DNA of 64,000 nucleotides from SXTU01 sp964496695 (GTDB lineage: Bacteria; Verrucomicrobiota; Verrucomicrobiia; Limisphaerales; SXTU01). Location of the stretch: contig CAZCBE010000017.1 of assembly GCA_964496695.1 (NCBI GenBank), forward strand, positions 13,513-77,512, in the 5' to 3' direction. Numbering within the stretch: position 1 is the first letter of the stretch; each line of letters starts with the position of its first letter. The translations under genes were made by a program, and so were the position numbers. Below the pieces are notes generated by a model. The model was not told the DNA's origin, did no database searches, and saw nothing but the letters and a program-made list of their open reading frames with translations. Shown one piece after another: positions 14,641 through 22,977 of the stretch.

Positions 14641-16086
14641 ATGAACTTTTTCAACGCCATCGCCGTGGGCCTGAAGGAGATTTGGGCGAACAAGTTCCGC
14701 TCCTTGCTCACCATGCTGGGCATCATCCTCGGCGTGTCCAGCCTCGTGGCCATGTCCGCGCTGGTGAAGGGCATGGAGAACGGCATGAAGGCCGCGCTCA
14801 TCGCCATCGGCGGTCTGGAGAAGGTGCGTGTGGAGGAGCAGGACATCCCGGTCTGGCAGCAGCACATGGCTGATCAGGCGGTAGGCACGACGATGAGCGA
14901 CGTCCACGCCCTGCTGCACAGCGCACCCCTGATTACCATGGTGGTGCCGGAGATGCGGACGCGGAACATCACCATGACGCGGGGCAGCAAGAGCATCAGC
15001 CCGTGGAACTTCATCGGCACCTGGCCCAACGCGGTGGAACTCAACCAGCATGTCGTGGCCCATGGCCGGATGTTCAACGAGATTGACGACGAGAACGCGC
15101 GGAACGTGTGCGTGATCGGCACGGCCGTCCGCAACGCGCTGTTCGGTTCCCCGGAGCAGATCGGGCGCGAGATCATTCCCGTGGGCGAGTTCATCAACAT
15201 CAACAACCAGCGGTTCAAGATCATCGGCATGTTTGACAACTACGAGAGCGAGCAGGACAAAAAACTGCGCGACTTGCAGAAGGACAAGCCGCCGGAGCCC
15301 AAGAGCGGTCCGGAACGCAGCAAGGGATTTGGCGGCAAGGGCAGCAAGGGCAGCGGCATGACCGGCGGCTTCGTGTATGACATGAAGAACAACACGGTTT
15401 ACATCCCGCTGAACACCATGTGGCTGCGGTTCCGCGCGGCGACTGGCACTTCGGGCGCTGGCACGGGCAGCTATGGTGGTCGCAGCAGTTCGACGCCGGT
15501 ATCTGGCAGCACCTCGGAGTTCGTGCCGGACCCGCGCCTCTCCACGCTCTCCATCAAGGTCGCCAACATTGACCAGATGGACGAGGCGCTCCAGCAGGCC
15601 AAGAACGTGCTCATGCACTCGCACAAGGGCATCGAGGACTTTTCCTTCCGCACGCAGGAGAACTGGTCCGAGGACATCGGTGTGGCGATCAAGAACTACC
15701 GGATGAGCGGCGGGATCATCTCCGCCATCAGCCTGCTGGTCGGCGGCATCGGCATCATGAACATCATGCTGGCGAGCATCACCGAACGGGTGCGCGAGAT
15801 CGGCATCCGCAAGGCCATCGGGGCGACGTTCTTCGATGTGTTCACGCAGATTCTGGTGGAGAGCGTGGTCATCGCCATCATTGGCGGCGTGGCCGGCTTG
15901 TTCACCTCGAACGTGCTGGTGCAGCTCCTGATCCAGCTCTCGCCCACGGGCAACACCCCGGTCATCACCTTGGAGAGCATGTTCCTGGCCTTTGCCTTCA
16001 GTGTGGCGGTGGGCGTGCTCGCCGGGCTTTTCCCCGCGCTCAAGGCGGCGAAACTCAATCCCATCCAGGCGCTGCGCTACGAGTGA
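14641..16086 (+). CDS. ABC transporter permease, MacB/FtsX family
   Basis: 481 aa. A first membrane helix (FRSLLTMLGIILGVSSLVAM) is followed by a large periplasmic MacB_PCD-type domain (about 45-355) and a C-terminal FtsX domain with three helices (GIISAISLLVGGIGIMNIML, VVIAIIGGVAGLFTSNVLV, FLAFAFSVAVGVLAGLFPAL). The coupling motif VREIGIRKAIGAT is present and the end ALKAAKLNPIQALRYE is canonical. It forms the membrane part of a tripartite efflux system with the two preceding genes. A Lys/Gly-rich insertion (about 208-240, SKGFGGKGSKGSG) interrupts the periplasmic domain and echoes the Gly/Lys tail of the adaptor. The start is fixed by the helix and abuts a heptamer array. Confidence 0.92.
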   Translation: MNFFNAIAVGLKEIWANKFRSLLTMLGIILGVSSLVAMSALVKGMENGMKAALIAIGGLEKVRVEEQDIPVWQQHMADQAVGTTMSDVHALLHSAPLITMVVPEMRTRNITMTRGSKSISPWNFIGTWPNAVELNQHVVAHGRMFNEIDDENARNVCVIGTAVRNALFGSPEQIGREIIPVGEFININNQRFKIIGMFDNYESEQDKKLRDLQKDKPPEPKSGPERSKGFGGKGSKGSGMTGGFVYDMKNNTVYIPLNTMWLRFRAATGTSGAGTGSYGGRSSSTPVSGSTSEFVPDPRLSTLSIKVANIDQMDEALQQAKNVLMHSHKGIEDFSFRTQENWSEDIGVAIKNYRMSGGIISAISLLVGGIGIMNIMLASITERVREIGIRKAIGATFFDVFTQILVESVVIAIIGGVAGLFTSNVLVQLLIQLSPTGNTPVITLESMFLAFAFSVAVGVLAGLFPALKAAKLNPIQALRYE

Positions 16087-16253
16087 TCGGAGGCGAGGAG
16101 CGCGGCCTACAGCCCGCAGAAACGGGAGCACGCCCCGGGTGGTTCGAGCGCACTTCCCCAGTCGCAGCCTTCTGCGGCGTGAACGCCGCGCTCCGCTCTC
16201 TGTTCCGGCGTTCGGTGAAGCAAAGCCCGAGTGGCAACGCTTTGATTACAAAT

Positions 16254-18344
16254 TCAAACCGGTTTCGCCTGCGCCAGCCATTCACTGACTCCGCCGCGCA
16301 GGGCTTCGCGTTCTTCCTGCTTCAGCCCTTGTGGGTCGAAGCGCAGCCGGTAGTGCAGCGCGAGAAGCTGGCGCAGCGGCGCGAGCGGGAGTTTAGCCAG
16401 CGGTTCCACCCGCGCGAGCCAGTCGGCGAGCGTCTCACCGGCGCGGCGGCCCAGGCCCAGTTCATCCAACCGGGCTTCAATCTGGTAAAATTCGGAGTCG
16501 AGCCCGGGACGCTGCAGCCATTCCTCCACCGGTTCGCCGCCCGCCCGCCGTTGTCGGCGCTGCCGCGCGAGCACCCGCCAGGCGAGCAGGGCGATCATCG
16601 CGACGAGCGCCAGCAGCAGGTAGTTCTGCCACTCGCCGGCCCCGCCATACCAGCGCCACTGGGAAAAGCTGAACCAGGCGCGGGACCAGCGGTCGGACAA
16701 CGGTTCCCAGAAGGAGGCGTTCTGATTCTCGGTCTGCGCCCAATCCGCCGGGGTGGTGTCCAGGTCAATCCACGCCTTTTCCCTGTCGTTCCAATAGACG
16801 CACCACGCATGCGCGTGCCGCTCGCGGACGACGAAACGGTGCGAGTCCTTCTCTGATTCCTGCACTGACCAGCCATAGACGTAGCGGGCGGGAATGCCGA
16901 CGTGGCGGAGCAGCAGGGCCGTGGCCGTGGCGTAATACTCGCAGTGGCCGATGCGGTTCTTGAGCAGGAAAAAACCCATCGGCGTCATGTTTTGCGGCAC
17001 TTTGTCCAGTGACGTGGGCAGGAAGGAGCCATACTTGAAGTGGCTGGTGAAGAACTGCTCTACCGCGCGGACCCGGTCGGCGGGCTTGAGTTCCAGCAGC
17101 TTCAATTCTTCCACGATCTGCTCGATGGCAACCCGCTCGACCTGGGGCACGTAGAGGTCCAGCGCACCGCGGGCGCTCTCTAGAATGGGCGGGGCCTGCA
17201 CGCTTTCTCCGGGGCCGTGGACGGCCACATAGAACATGAAGTCATTCGCGCCAAACGCCCGGATGACCCCTTGGCCGTTGGTCTTGACCTCGTCCGCCGG
17301 GAGGTTTTTCAACATTGTCGTGCCGGGCGGTGCGGCCAGCACCGCCTGTCCGCGGGTGCTGAAGGCGGAGATGCGCACGCTGTTCGTCGCGAACTTGCTC
17401 AACATCGGCCAGACCGTGATGTCGTCGCTGTTCGCATCCAAGCCTTTGTCGGGCATGCGGGGATTGTTGCTCCAGCGCGGGCTCTCGAAGCGGTTGAATG
17501 TTGTGTCGCGGAGCAGGGGCGGCACCGGCCCGTTCTCCGCTTCCACCCGCATGACGATCTTGCCGGAGAGCTTGAGCTGGCCGATTTTGCCAATGGCGGT
17601 CGTCGCCTCGTTGCGGTCACCGGACCGGCGCGTCCAGGTGCTCACCCAGGTGGCGATCTTGTTTTCGACGACGCCCTGCAACTGGTTCAGCCCCTGGTGG
17701 CCGAAATAGCCGGCCTTCACCACCAGGATGAGCACCGCAAACCAGATCACGTTGGAGAAGCGTCGCGGCCGGGTGGACCACAAGGCGGCGGCCACGACCG
17801 CGCAGATCGCGAAATAAAACCACTCGTTGCGCTGGTTGGCCAGGCAGGCGGAGTAGAGCACCACCGCGAGGTAGGGGTAACCAAGACTGATGCCCGGGGT
17901 CACCGGCTGCGGCTGCCCTGTGCGCGCCACCCGGCGCCGTGTGATCATGAAGAAGCAGGACCGGGGAATCCGCTCGCTGGTGCTGTAGGTCAGCGCGGCG
18001 ACGACCGGAAAGAGGATCATGGGAATCCATTGGAAGTAGATGAACGTGGTCTGGGAGACGGCGTTCATGGCCTTGGATTGCGCGGTGAAGCTGGCCGCCT
18101 GAAACATGGTCATCACCTGGTTGGTCGCCTCGCGGGTCAGGACGCAATAGATGCCGCCGATTGCACCGAGCAGGCTCGCGATGTCCACCACCCGGTTGAA
18201 ATCCTTGATCGTGAAGTCCACGCGCCAGTCAATCCACCGCGCCGCCTCCAGCACCACGGCCATGAGCAGCGCGAAGGCCAGCAGGCCGGTCTGCCAGCCC
18301 CAAAGGAGCAGCCCGGCGGCGAGCAGGAAGGGCGGGGGTTTCAT
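16254..18344 (-). CDS. Transglutaminase-like protein with N-terminal membrane domain (TgpA-like)
   Basis: 696 aa from ATG 18344; a TTG 12 nt further upstream lies within heptamer repeat and is less likely. The N-terminal third has several membrane helices (FLLAAGLLLWGWQTGLLAFA, YLAVVLYSACLANQRNEWFY, VIWFAVLILVVKAGYFG). The transglutaminase core is at about 445-560: the Cys nucleophile in FLLKNRIGHCEYYATATALLLRHVGIPARYVYG, His in ERHAHAWCVYWN, and Asp in WIDLDTTP. One more helix (YLLLALVAMIALLAWRVLA) and a DUF4129-like cytoplasmic tail follow. With the adjacent DUF58 and MoxR genes it forms a widespread module thought to act on envelope proteins. The catalytic triad is intact; the substrate is unknown. 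Confidence 0.88.
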   Translation of the reverse strand: MKPPPFLLAAGLLLWGWQTGLLAFALLMAVVLEAARWIDWRVDFTIKDFNRVVDIASLLGAIGGIYCVLTREATNQVMTMFQAASFTAQSKAMNAVSQTTFIYFQWIPMILFPVVAALTYSTSERIPRSCFFMITRRRVARTGQPQPVTPGISLGYPYLAVVLYSACLANQRNEWFYFAICAVVAAALWSTRPRRFSNVIWFAVLILVVKAGYFGHQGLNQLQGVVENKIATWVSTWTRRSGDRNEATTAIGKIGQLKLSGKIVMRVEAENGPVPPLLRDTTFNRFESPRWSNNPRMPDKGLDANSDDITVWPMLSKFATNSVRISAFSTRGQAVLAAPPGTTMLKNLPADEVKTNGQGVIRAFGANDFMFYVAVHGPGESVQAPPILESARGALDLYVPQVERVAIEQIVEELKLLELKPADRVRAVEQFFTSHFKYGSFLPTSLDKVPQNMTPMGFFLLKNRIGHCEYYATATALLLRHVGIPARYVYGWSVQESEKDSHRFVVRERHAHAWCVYWNDREKAWIDLDTTPADWAQTENQNASFWEPLSDRWSRAWFSFSQWRWYGGAGEWQNYLLLALVAMIALLAWRVLARQRRQRRAGGEPVEEWLQRPGLDSEFYQIEARLDELGLGRRAGETLADWLARVEPLAKLPLAPLRQLLALHYRLRFDPQGLKQEEREALRGGVSEWLAQAKPV

Positions 18345-18804
18345 CGGAAGGTCCAATGTTCGATGTCCAAAGCCCAGTCAATGCCCCAGCGGGCGCATCT
18401 CAGTTTCTTGCCATCACACTTGCACTGGGCTTGAACCCGGTGTCCGTCAGCCAAAAGGGAGCCAGGCTGTTTCAACCGCTTGGCCATGCGGCAGCAGAAT
18501 CTGGACATGGCGACGAAGTCGTTAGCCCTCCACTCCCTCTCCCTTTGCGGAGCAAGGGGAGAGGGTTGGGGTGAGGGGTTGCGTGCTTGGGCGAGGGTGG
18601 CCCCACCCCTCATCCGGCCTCCGGCCAACTTCTCCCCTCGCTCCGCGAAGGGAGAAGGCTCGGAGCGTGGCATCACGGGGCGCGAGAAGCTGAGATGCGC
18701 CCTGCCCAAGCCCCAATGCCCGATGGCCGTCACTGGGCACCGGGCATTGGGCATTGGGCATTGATTGGTCATTGCGTCATTGGGCGGTGGTCATTCGCGC
18801 CAGT
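18345..18804. repeat. Repeat-filled spacer: heptamer arrays plus family C inverted repeat
   Basis: No gene is visible. Reading the minus strand, the heptamers tggacat, cgaacat, tggacct lead to within 4 nt of ATG 18344. At the other end, 18713-18790 holds the inverse words (attgggc three times in a row near 18745-18768) just beyond the stop of the DUF58 gene. Between them lies a family C inverted pair (18534-18580 and 18601-18659) with CCCTCTCCCTTTGCGGAGC-type arms. Confidence 0.85.
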
Positions 18805-20190
18805 TCACAACTTCGCGAGTTCTGCGGCCACTTTCCCGAGTTCAAGCTGCCGGAACCGCTCCGGTTCCCCCGCCATCGGTCCCGGGTCCAGGCGCGGAGC
18901 GCCGGCGGCGGTGACTACCAACACCAATAGCGGAACGTTCATTTCACGCAAGTGGCGGACGAACTCGCGCCGCTGGTCGTCCCATTCCACGAACACGCAG
19001 AGGCAGCCGCTCAGCTCGCTCGCGTGCTGGAGCACCAGCCGCAGCAGCGAATTGAACTGCCGGTCACGGCATGGCTGCACGGAGGCCAGGATTTCCAGCA
19101 GTTGCTCCAGGTGCCCGACCCCGCGTCCCATCGTGAAGCAATACGCCTGCGGCCCGACAAACATCAGGTCCAGCAGCGACTCCTGCGCCTGCACCGTGCA
19201 GGCCAGCGATGCCGCCACGCTCACCGCCTCCTCGAATACTTCGCTCGCCGCCACGGGCAGGAAGGTGTCCAGGATGAGCGCGTGCCGGGTGAAAAACTCG
19301 TCCTGAAACTCCTTCACAATGGGCTTGCCGGTCTTGGCCCAGCTCGGCCAGTGGATGTGCCGCAGGGCATCACCGGGGCGGTAGTCGCGGAGGGAGACGA
19401 ACTCTTCGGATTCGCCCACGCTCCCGGCCAGGGCCACGCCGCCCTGCTGGTATTTCAACTGGCCGGGCAGTGCCAGCGGCGGGACGAAGTAACGCTTGGG
19501 CAGGATGAGCAGCGACTGCGTCAACGGCACGCGGACAAAAGTGCGGAACAATCCGAAGGCGTCCGGGCAGGCCACAGCCACGGCGTCAAAGCGCAGCACG
19601 CCGCGCTTGGTGGGGAGCAGTTCGAGCTGGATGTCCGCACTCCCATTGGGGGGCAGGTCCGGGCAGGGCTGCTCGTTGACCTTGCCGCGGACGTTCTGCT
19701 TGAGCAGCCAGGTCCAGCGGTAGAAGCCGTTCGCTCGGTCATACCAGTTGCGCTGCTCCTCGCCGGGCTCCGGCGTGGAGGCGAACTGCTCCAGCGTGGG
19801 CCGGGGGTCGGCGAAGTCCTCGGTCACCGACAGGGCGCGCTGCGGCTTCGCCGTGAGATTTCGCAGGGTGACGCGATAGCTCACGGGCAGCCCGGCCGAC
19901 CCGTAGCGGGGCAGGGCGCGCTCGGCATCCACCTTGGTCCGCGAGAACTGGGTGCCGGCCAGCGCGGCGATGAAGAGGAAGCACAGGAAGACGAATGCCT
20001 GATAGGCGAGCGAGAGGTTGGTGTCCGCTCCCATCAGGCCGGTGGCCACAATGCTCAAGAACACCAGCCAGCCCGCTTTCGTGAACCGCCGCCGCCACCA
20101 CCAGGTGAAGCTGGAGGAGAAGCGATAGCTGGAGTGCAGCCGGCGCTGGAGCAGCGTTGCGTTGGGGGCGGCAGGGCTCAGGGTGGGCAC
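18805..20190 (-). CDS. DUF58 domain protein
   Basis: 461 aa from GTG 20190. An upstream in-frame ATG would translate the heptamer array and is rejected. The N-terminus is basic and aromatic (SSFTWWWRRRFTKAGW), followed by two closely spaced membrane helices (VFLSIVATGLMGAD, AYQAFVFLCFLFIAALAG). A periplasmic beta domain precedes the DUF58 signature (EEFVSLRDYRPGDALRHIHW, then SWAKTGKPIVKEFQDEF) and a vWA-like C-terminal fold with LILDTFLP. DUF58 proteins pair with MoxR AAA ATPases and transglutaminase proteins, exactly the order found here (moxR 153 bp upstream, transglutaminase downstream). The C-terminus ends just before a heptamer array. Confidence 0.85.
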   Translation of the reverse strand: MPTLSPAAPNATLLQRRLHSSYRFSSSFTWWWRRRFTKAGWLVFLSIVATGLMGADTNLSLAYQAFVFLCFLFIAALAGTQFSRTKVDAERALPRYGSAGLPVSYRVTLRNLTAKPQRALSVTEDFADPRPTLEQFASTPEPGEEQRNWYDRANGFYRWTWLLKQNVRGKVNEQPCPDLPPNGSADIQLELLPTKRGVLRFDAVAVACPDAFGLFRTFVRVPLTQSLLILPKRYFVPPLALPGQLKYQQGGVALAGSVGESEEFVSLRDYRPGDALRHIHWPSWAKTGKPIVKEFQDEFFTRHALILDTFLPVAASEVFEEAVSVAASLACTVQAQESLLDLMFVGPQAYCFTMGRGVGHLEQLLEILASVQPCRDRQFNSLLRLVLQHASELSGCLCVFVEWDDQRREFVRHLREMNVPLLVLVVTAAGAPRLDPGPMAGEPERFRQLELGKVAAELAKL

Positions 20191-20335
20191 GATTCGATGA
20201 ATGACCAATGCCCAATGACGCAAGGTCCAATGAATGCCCAATTGCCAACGCCCGGAACGTGTCGGCATCCATTGGACATTGGGGCTTGGTCATTCATTGG
20301 ACATTGAAAAATGGCCGTTGGGCATTGGCAACAGG
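20191..20335. repeat. Heptamer-phased inverted arrays (ttgggca / atgccca) upstream of the DUF58 gene
   Basis: On the minus strand the words tggacct, tgcgtca, ttgggca, ttggtca, ttcatcg lead to within 4 nt of GTG 20190. A second run in the opposite sense, with cattgga and cattggg words, spans 20272-20335 and ends just before the moxR stop at 20344. The spacer holds no gene. Confidence 0.85.
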
Positions 20336-20343
20336 GCTCCACC

Positions 20344-21291
20344 TCACGCCGGCACTTTCAATTTTTTCATCAGCTCCTCCACCACGCCGCGGGCGGTCAC
20401 GCCGCTGAAGCGCGCCTGCGGGTCCATCACCATCCGGTGCGCGACGACCGGCACGGCCATCTGCTGCACATGCTCGGGGGTCACAAACTCGCTGCCATCA
20501 AAGAGCGCGGCGGCCTGCGCGACTTTCATGAGGGAGAGCGACGCGCGCGGGCTCGCCCCGAGCGAGACGCCGCTGGCCTTCCGCGTGGCCGAGACGAGGT
20601 CCACGATGTAGCGCTTGAGTTCCTCGCTCATGCGCACGGCGGTCACGGCTTCCTTGAGCGCGAGCACCTCCTCCTTGGTCACGACCGCGCCGGCCTTGTC
20701 CAACGGGTGCGATTTCTCCTGCGCCGAGAGAATGGCCACCTCCTCGGCGGCGGTCACATACCCGAGGCTGAATTGCAGGGCGAAGCGGTCCATCTGCGCC
20801 TCCGGCAGCGGGTAGGTGCCGCGAAACTCCACCGGGTTCTGCGTGGCGATGACGAAGAACAGGCCGTCCAGATTCCGCCGGTCGCCCTCGACGCTGACCT
20901 GCCCCTCGCCCATCGCTTCCAACAACGCGGATTGCGTGCGCGGCGAGGCGCGGTTGATCTCATCGGCCAGCATGATGTTCGTGAAGATTGGTCCTGGTCG
21001 GAACTCAAAGATCTGCTCGCGCTGGTTGAAGATCGAGACGCCCAGGATGTCGCTGGGCAAAAGGTCCGGAGTGAACTGCACGCGCTTGAAGCTGGCGCTG
21101 ATGCTGCGCGCGAGCGTCTTGGCCAGGGTGGTCTTGCCGGTGCCAGGATAATCCTCCAGCAGCACATGGCCGCCGCTGGCGAAGGCTGTCAGGAGCTTGC
21201 GGATCGCGGGGCCTTGACCCTGCATCACGGTCTCAATGTTGGCAGCGATGGCGCGAAAGGTCTTTTGCGCAGCGGCAAGTTGGTCAGTCAT
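20344..21291 (-). CDS. MoxR family AAA+ ATPase
   Basis: 315 aa, typical length. Walker A GTGKT at residues 50-54 (LLEDYPGTGKTTLAKTLARS), Walker B MLADEINRA, the sensor region VIATQNPVEFRGTYPLPEAQMDRF, and the C-terminal helical lid (LVSATRKASGVSLGASPRAS) all match MoxR. It acts as a chaperone-like ATPase for maturation of partner complexes; here the partners should be the DUF58 and transglutaminase proteins encoded downstream on the same strand. The ATG at 21291 gives a normal N-terminus. A HEAT-repeat protein gene lies 90 bp upstream. Confidence 0.93.
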   Translation of the reverse strand: MTDQLAAAQKTFRAIAANIETVMQGQGPAIRKLLTAFASGGHVLLEDYPGTGKTTLAKTLARSISASFKRVQFTPDLLPSDILGVSIFNQREQIFEFRPGPIFTNIMLADEINRASPRTQSALLEAMGEGQVSVEGDRRNLDGLFFVIATQNPVEFRGTYPLPEAQMDRFALQFSLGYVTAAEEVAILSAQEKSHPLDKAGAVVTKEEVLALKEAVTAVRMSEELKRYIVDLVSATRKASGVSLGASPRASLSLMKVAQAAALFDGSEFVTPEHVQQMAVPVVAHRMVMDPQARFSGVTARGVVEELMKKLKVPA

Positions 21292-21381
21292 GGGTTCGGG
21301 TTGGCTGCCGCCAGAATTGCGGAACTTCAGCCGGAAGCCAAGCCCGCAAGCGCAGCAACGTGGCGCTGGGAGCGCTCCGGC

Positions 21382-22857
21382 TCATTGGCCGCCCTTGGCC
21401 GTCTTCAAGGCTTCCTTGGCATACCGTGAAGTAAGGCTGTCCGCATCGCTCGCCGCCTTTTCCAACGCCGGTGCGCTTTTCTTCGTGGCGATGGTCTTGA
21501 GGATCTGACAGGCGTCCCGGCGCTGCTCCGCCTTGCCTTCCTCCAAGAGTTTCAGCACGGCGTCCTCGGCGTCGGCACCGAGTGCGCTCAGCGCGTTCGC
21601 TGCCTGACGATGGTCCTTGCGGTCGGCCACCAGTTTGGCGAGTGGTTCGGCGGCACGGCCATACTTCAGGTGGCCCAGCGCCTCAATGGCGGCCCAGCGC
21701 GCGGAGAAAGAACTGTCTTCCAGTTGCTTGATAAGCGGCTCCACGCTGTCCTTGCCGCCCCAGACCGCCAGGCCTTTGGCGGCGTTCTGCCGGGCGAACT
21801 GGTCGTCGCTCTTCAAGAATCCCAGGAGCACCGTCTCCACCTCGGCCTTCGCGTCATCCGGCTGCACGGAGGCAATTCGGCTCAGAGCAATGCTGCGTTT
21901 GGCCTTGCTCTCGGACTTCAGGTCGGCGAGCAGCGAGGTGCGCTCGTCGGCGGAGACGGGCTTGGTTTCCAGTTTTGGCAATGGGGCAGGGGGCTGGAGC
22001 GCGGCGACCAGCGCCTCGCCCTCGAGCAGTTTCACCGAGAGCGTGATCGGCACCCGCACGGTCACGTTCTCGCTGTGCTCCACCATGCTGCCGCTGAAGG
22101 TGAACTCACGGAACATCCCGGCCTTGACGTCAAACGTGTTCGTGCACTCGCCCTTGATCTCGAATTTTGGCTGGCCGCCGGAAGTCGCGAGGGTTTGCAG
22201 CTCGTAGGTCTTCTTCACCGGCACGAGATCACCGATGGCCTTGCCCACGGTGTAGCTGGTCTTCTCCTTGGCCGGGAGCCGGACTTCCTTGAGCGTGTAG
22301 GTCATCGGCGTTCGGTATTGCTTCTCCTCGGTGAGCAGCACGCAATCCGTGGCGACCTCGAAGGCGCTTTTGCCCGCTGGCGGTAGCTGCTCGATCACCA
22401 GCCGGGAGAGCGCGCCAAACGCCTGTGGGAGCTGCGCTTCTCCGGTCTCGCGCAGGACGCGGCCTTTGGCATCAATCTGCACCTCGTTCGGCGTGGCGAA
22501 GGGCCCGCCCATCCGCCCCAGGTCGGAGAAGCGGAAGCCGCCGATGCGCAGCACGCCGTCGCTGAAGCTGGGCGGCCGCACGGAGACGCCCTCCTTCACC
22601 TTGCGCTGGGTGCTGACGCTCCCGCGCGCCGTGAGGGTGATGCCGTCCTGGTTGGCGGCCTTGATGGTGTAGGTGAGGTTGCCGATGGACGTGGCGACAT
22701 ACTTCGGCTCCGTCGCTTCAATGCGGACGGCATACACGTAGTTGCTGCCGGCGCGGAACTGATAGGTCAGGTCCGGCGACGCGGCATTGCTGGGCGGGAT
22801 GAAACCACAGAGCAGGGGAACCGCCAACAAGGCGGCGCGGATAAGGGCGGCTTGCAT
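21382..22857 (-). CDS. Secreted HEAT-repeat protein
   Basis: 491 aa with a Sec signal peptide (MQAALIRAALLAVPLLCGFIPPSNA). Residues about 28-310 form a beta-rich domain (FRAGSNYVYAVRIEATEPKY, LTYTIKAANQDGITLTARGS) that I cannot name. Residues about 310-491 are HEAT-like helical pairs (ERTSLLADLKSESKAKRSIA, FARQNAAKGLAVWGGKDSVE, SARWAAIEALGHLKYGRAAE, RRDACQILKTIATKKSAPAL), suitable for protein binding. It is the first gene of the minus-strand moxR/DUF58/transglutaminase set and may be its periplasmic partner (inference). The ATG at 22857 is divergent from mpl with 120 bp between the start codons. Confidence 0.78.
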   Translation of the reverse strand: MQAALIRAALLAVPLLCGFIPPSNAASPDLTYQFRAGSNYVYAVRIEATEPKYVATSIGNLTYTIKAANQDGITLTARGSVSTQRKVKEGVSVRPPSFSDGVLRIGGFRFSDLGRMGGPFATPNEVQIDAKGRVLRETGEAQLPQAFGALSRLVIEQLPPAGKSAFEVATDCVLLTEEKQYRTPMTYTLKEVRLPAKEKTSYTVGKAIGDLVPVKKTYELQTLATSGGQPKFEIKGECTNTFDVKAGMFREFTFSGSMVEHSENVTVRVPITLSVKLLEGEALVAALQPPAPLPKLETKPVSADERTSLLADLKSESKAKRSIALSRIASVQPDDAKAEVETVLLGFLKSDDQFARQNAAKGLAVWGGKDSVEPLIKQLEDSSFSARWAAIEALGHLKYGRAAEPLAKLVADRKDHRQAANALSALGADAEDAVLKLLEEGKAEQRRDACQILKTIATKKSAPALEKAASDADSLTSRYAKEALKTAKGGQ

Positions 22858-22977
22858 GACTCAATTTTGGCAAATCAACGTCCACGCGCAAGTGCGCTTC
22901 GCCAACGCAACAGAAGAATCTTTCCCGGCGGCGAATTCCTCCTTTCCACGCCGCCGCCTTCTCGCATCATCGTGCCC

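Noticed and set aside
16087..16253. Terminator between the ABC permease and the transglutaminase gene
   Set aside because: An inverted GGAGCGCGGC...GCCGCGCTCC pair exists but without a T-run; it looks like another dispersed repeat, so no terminator was called.
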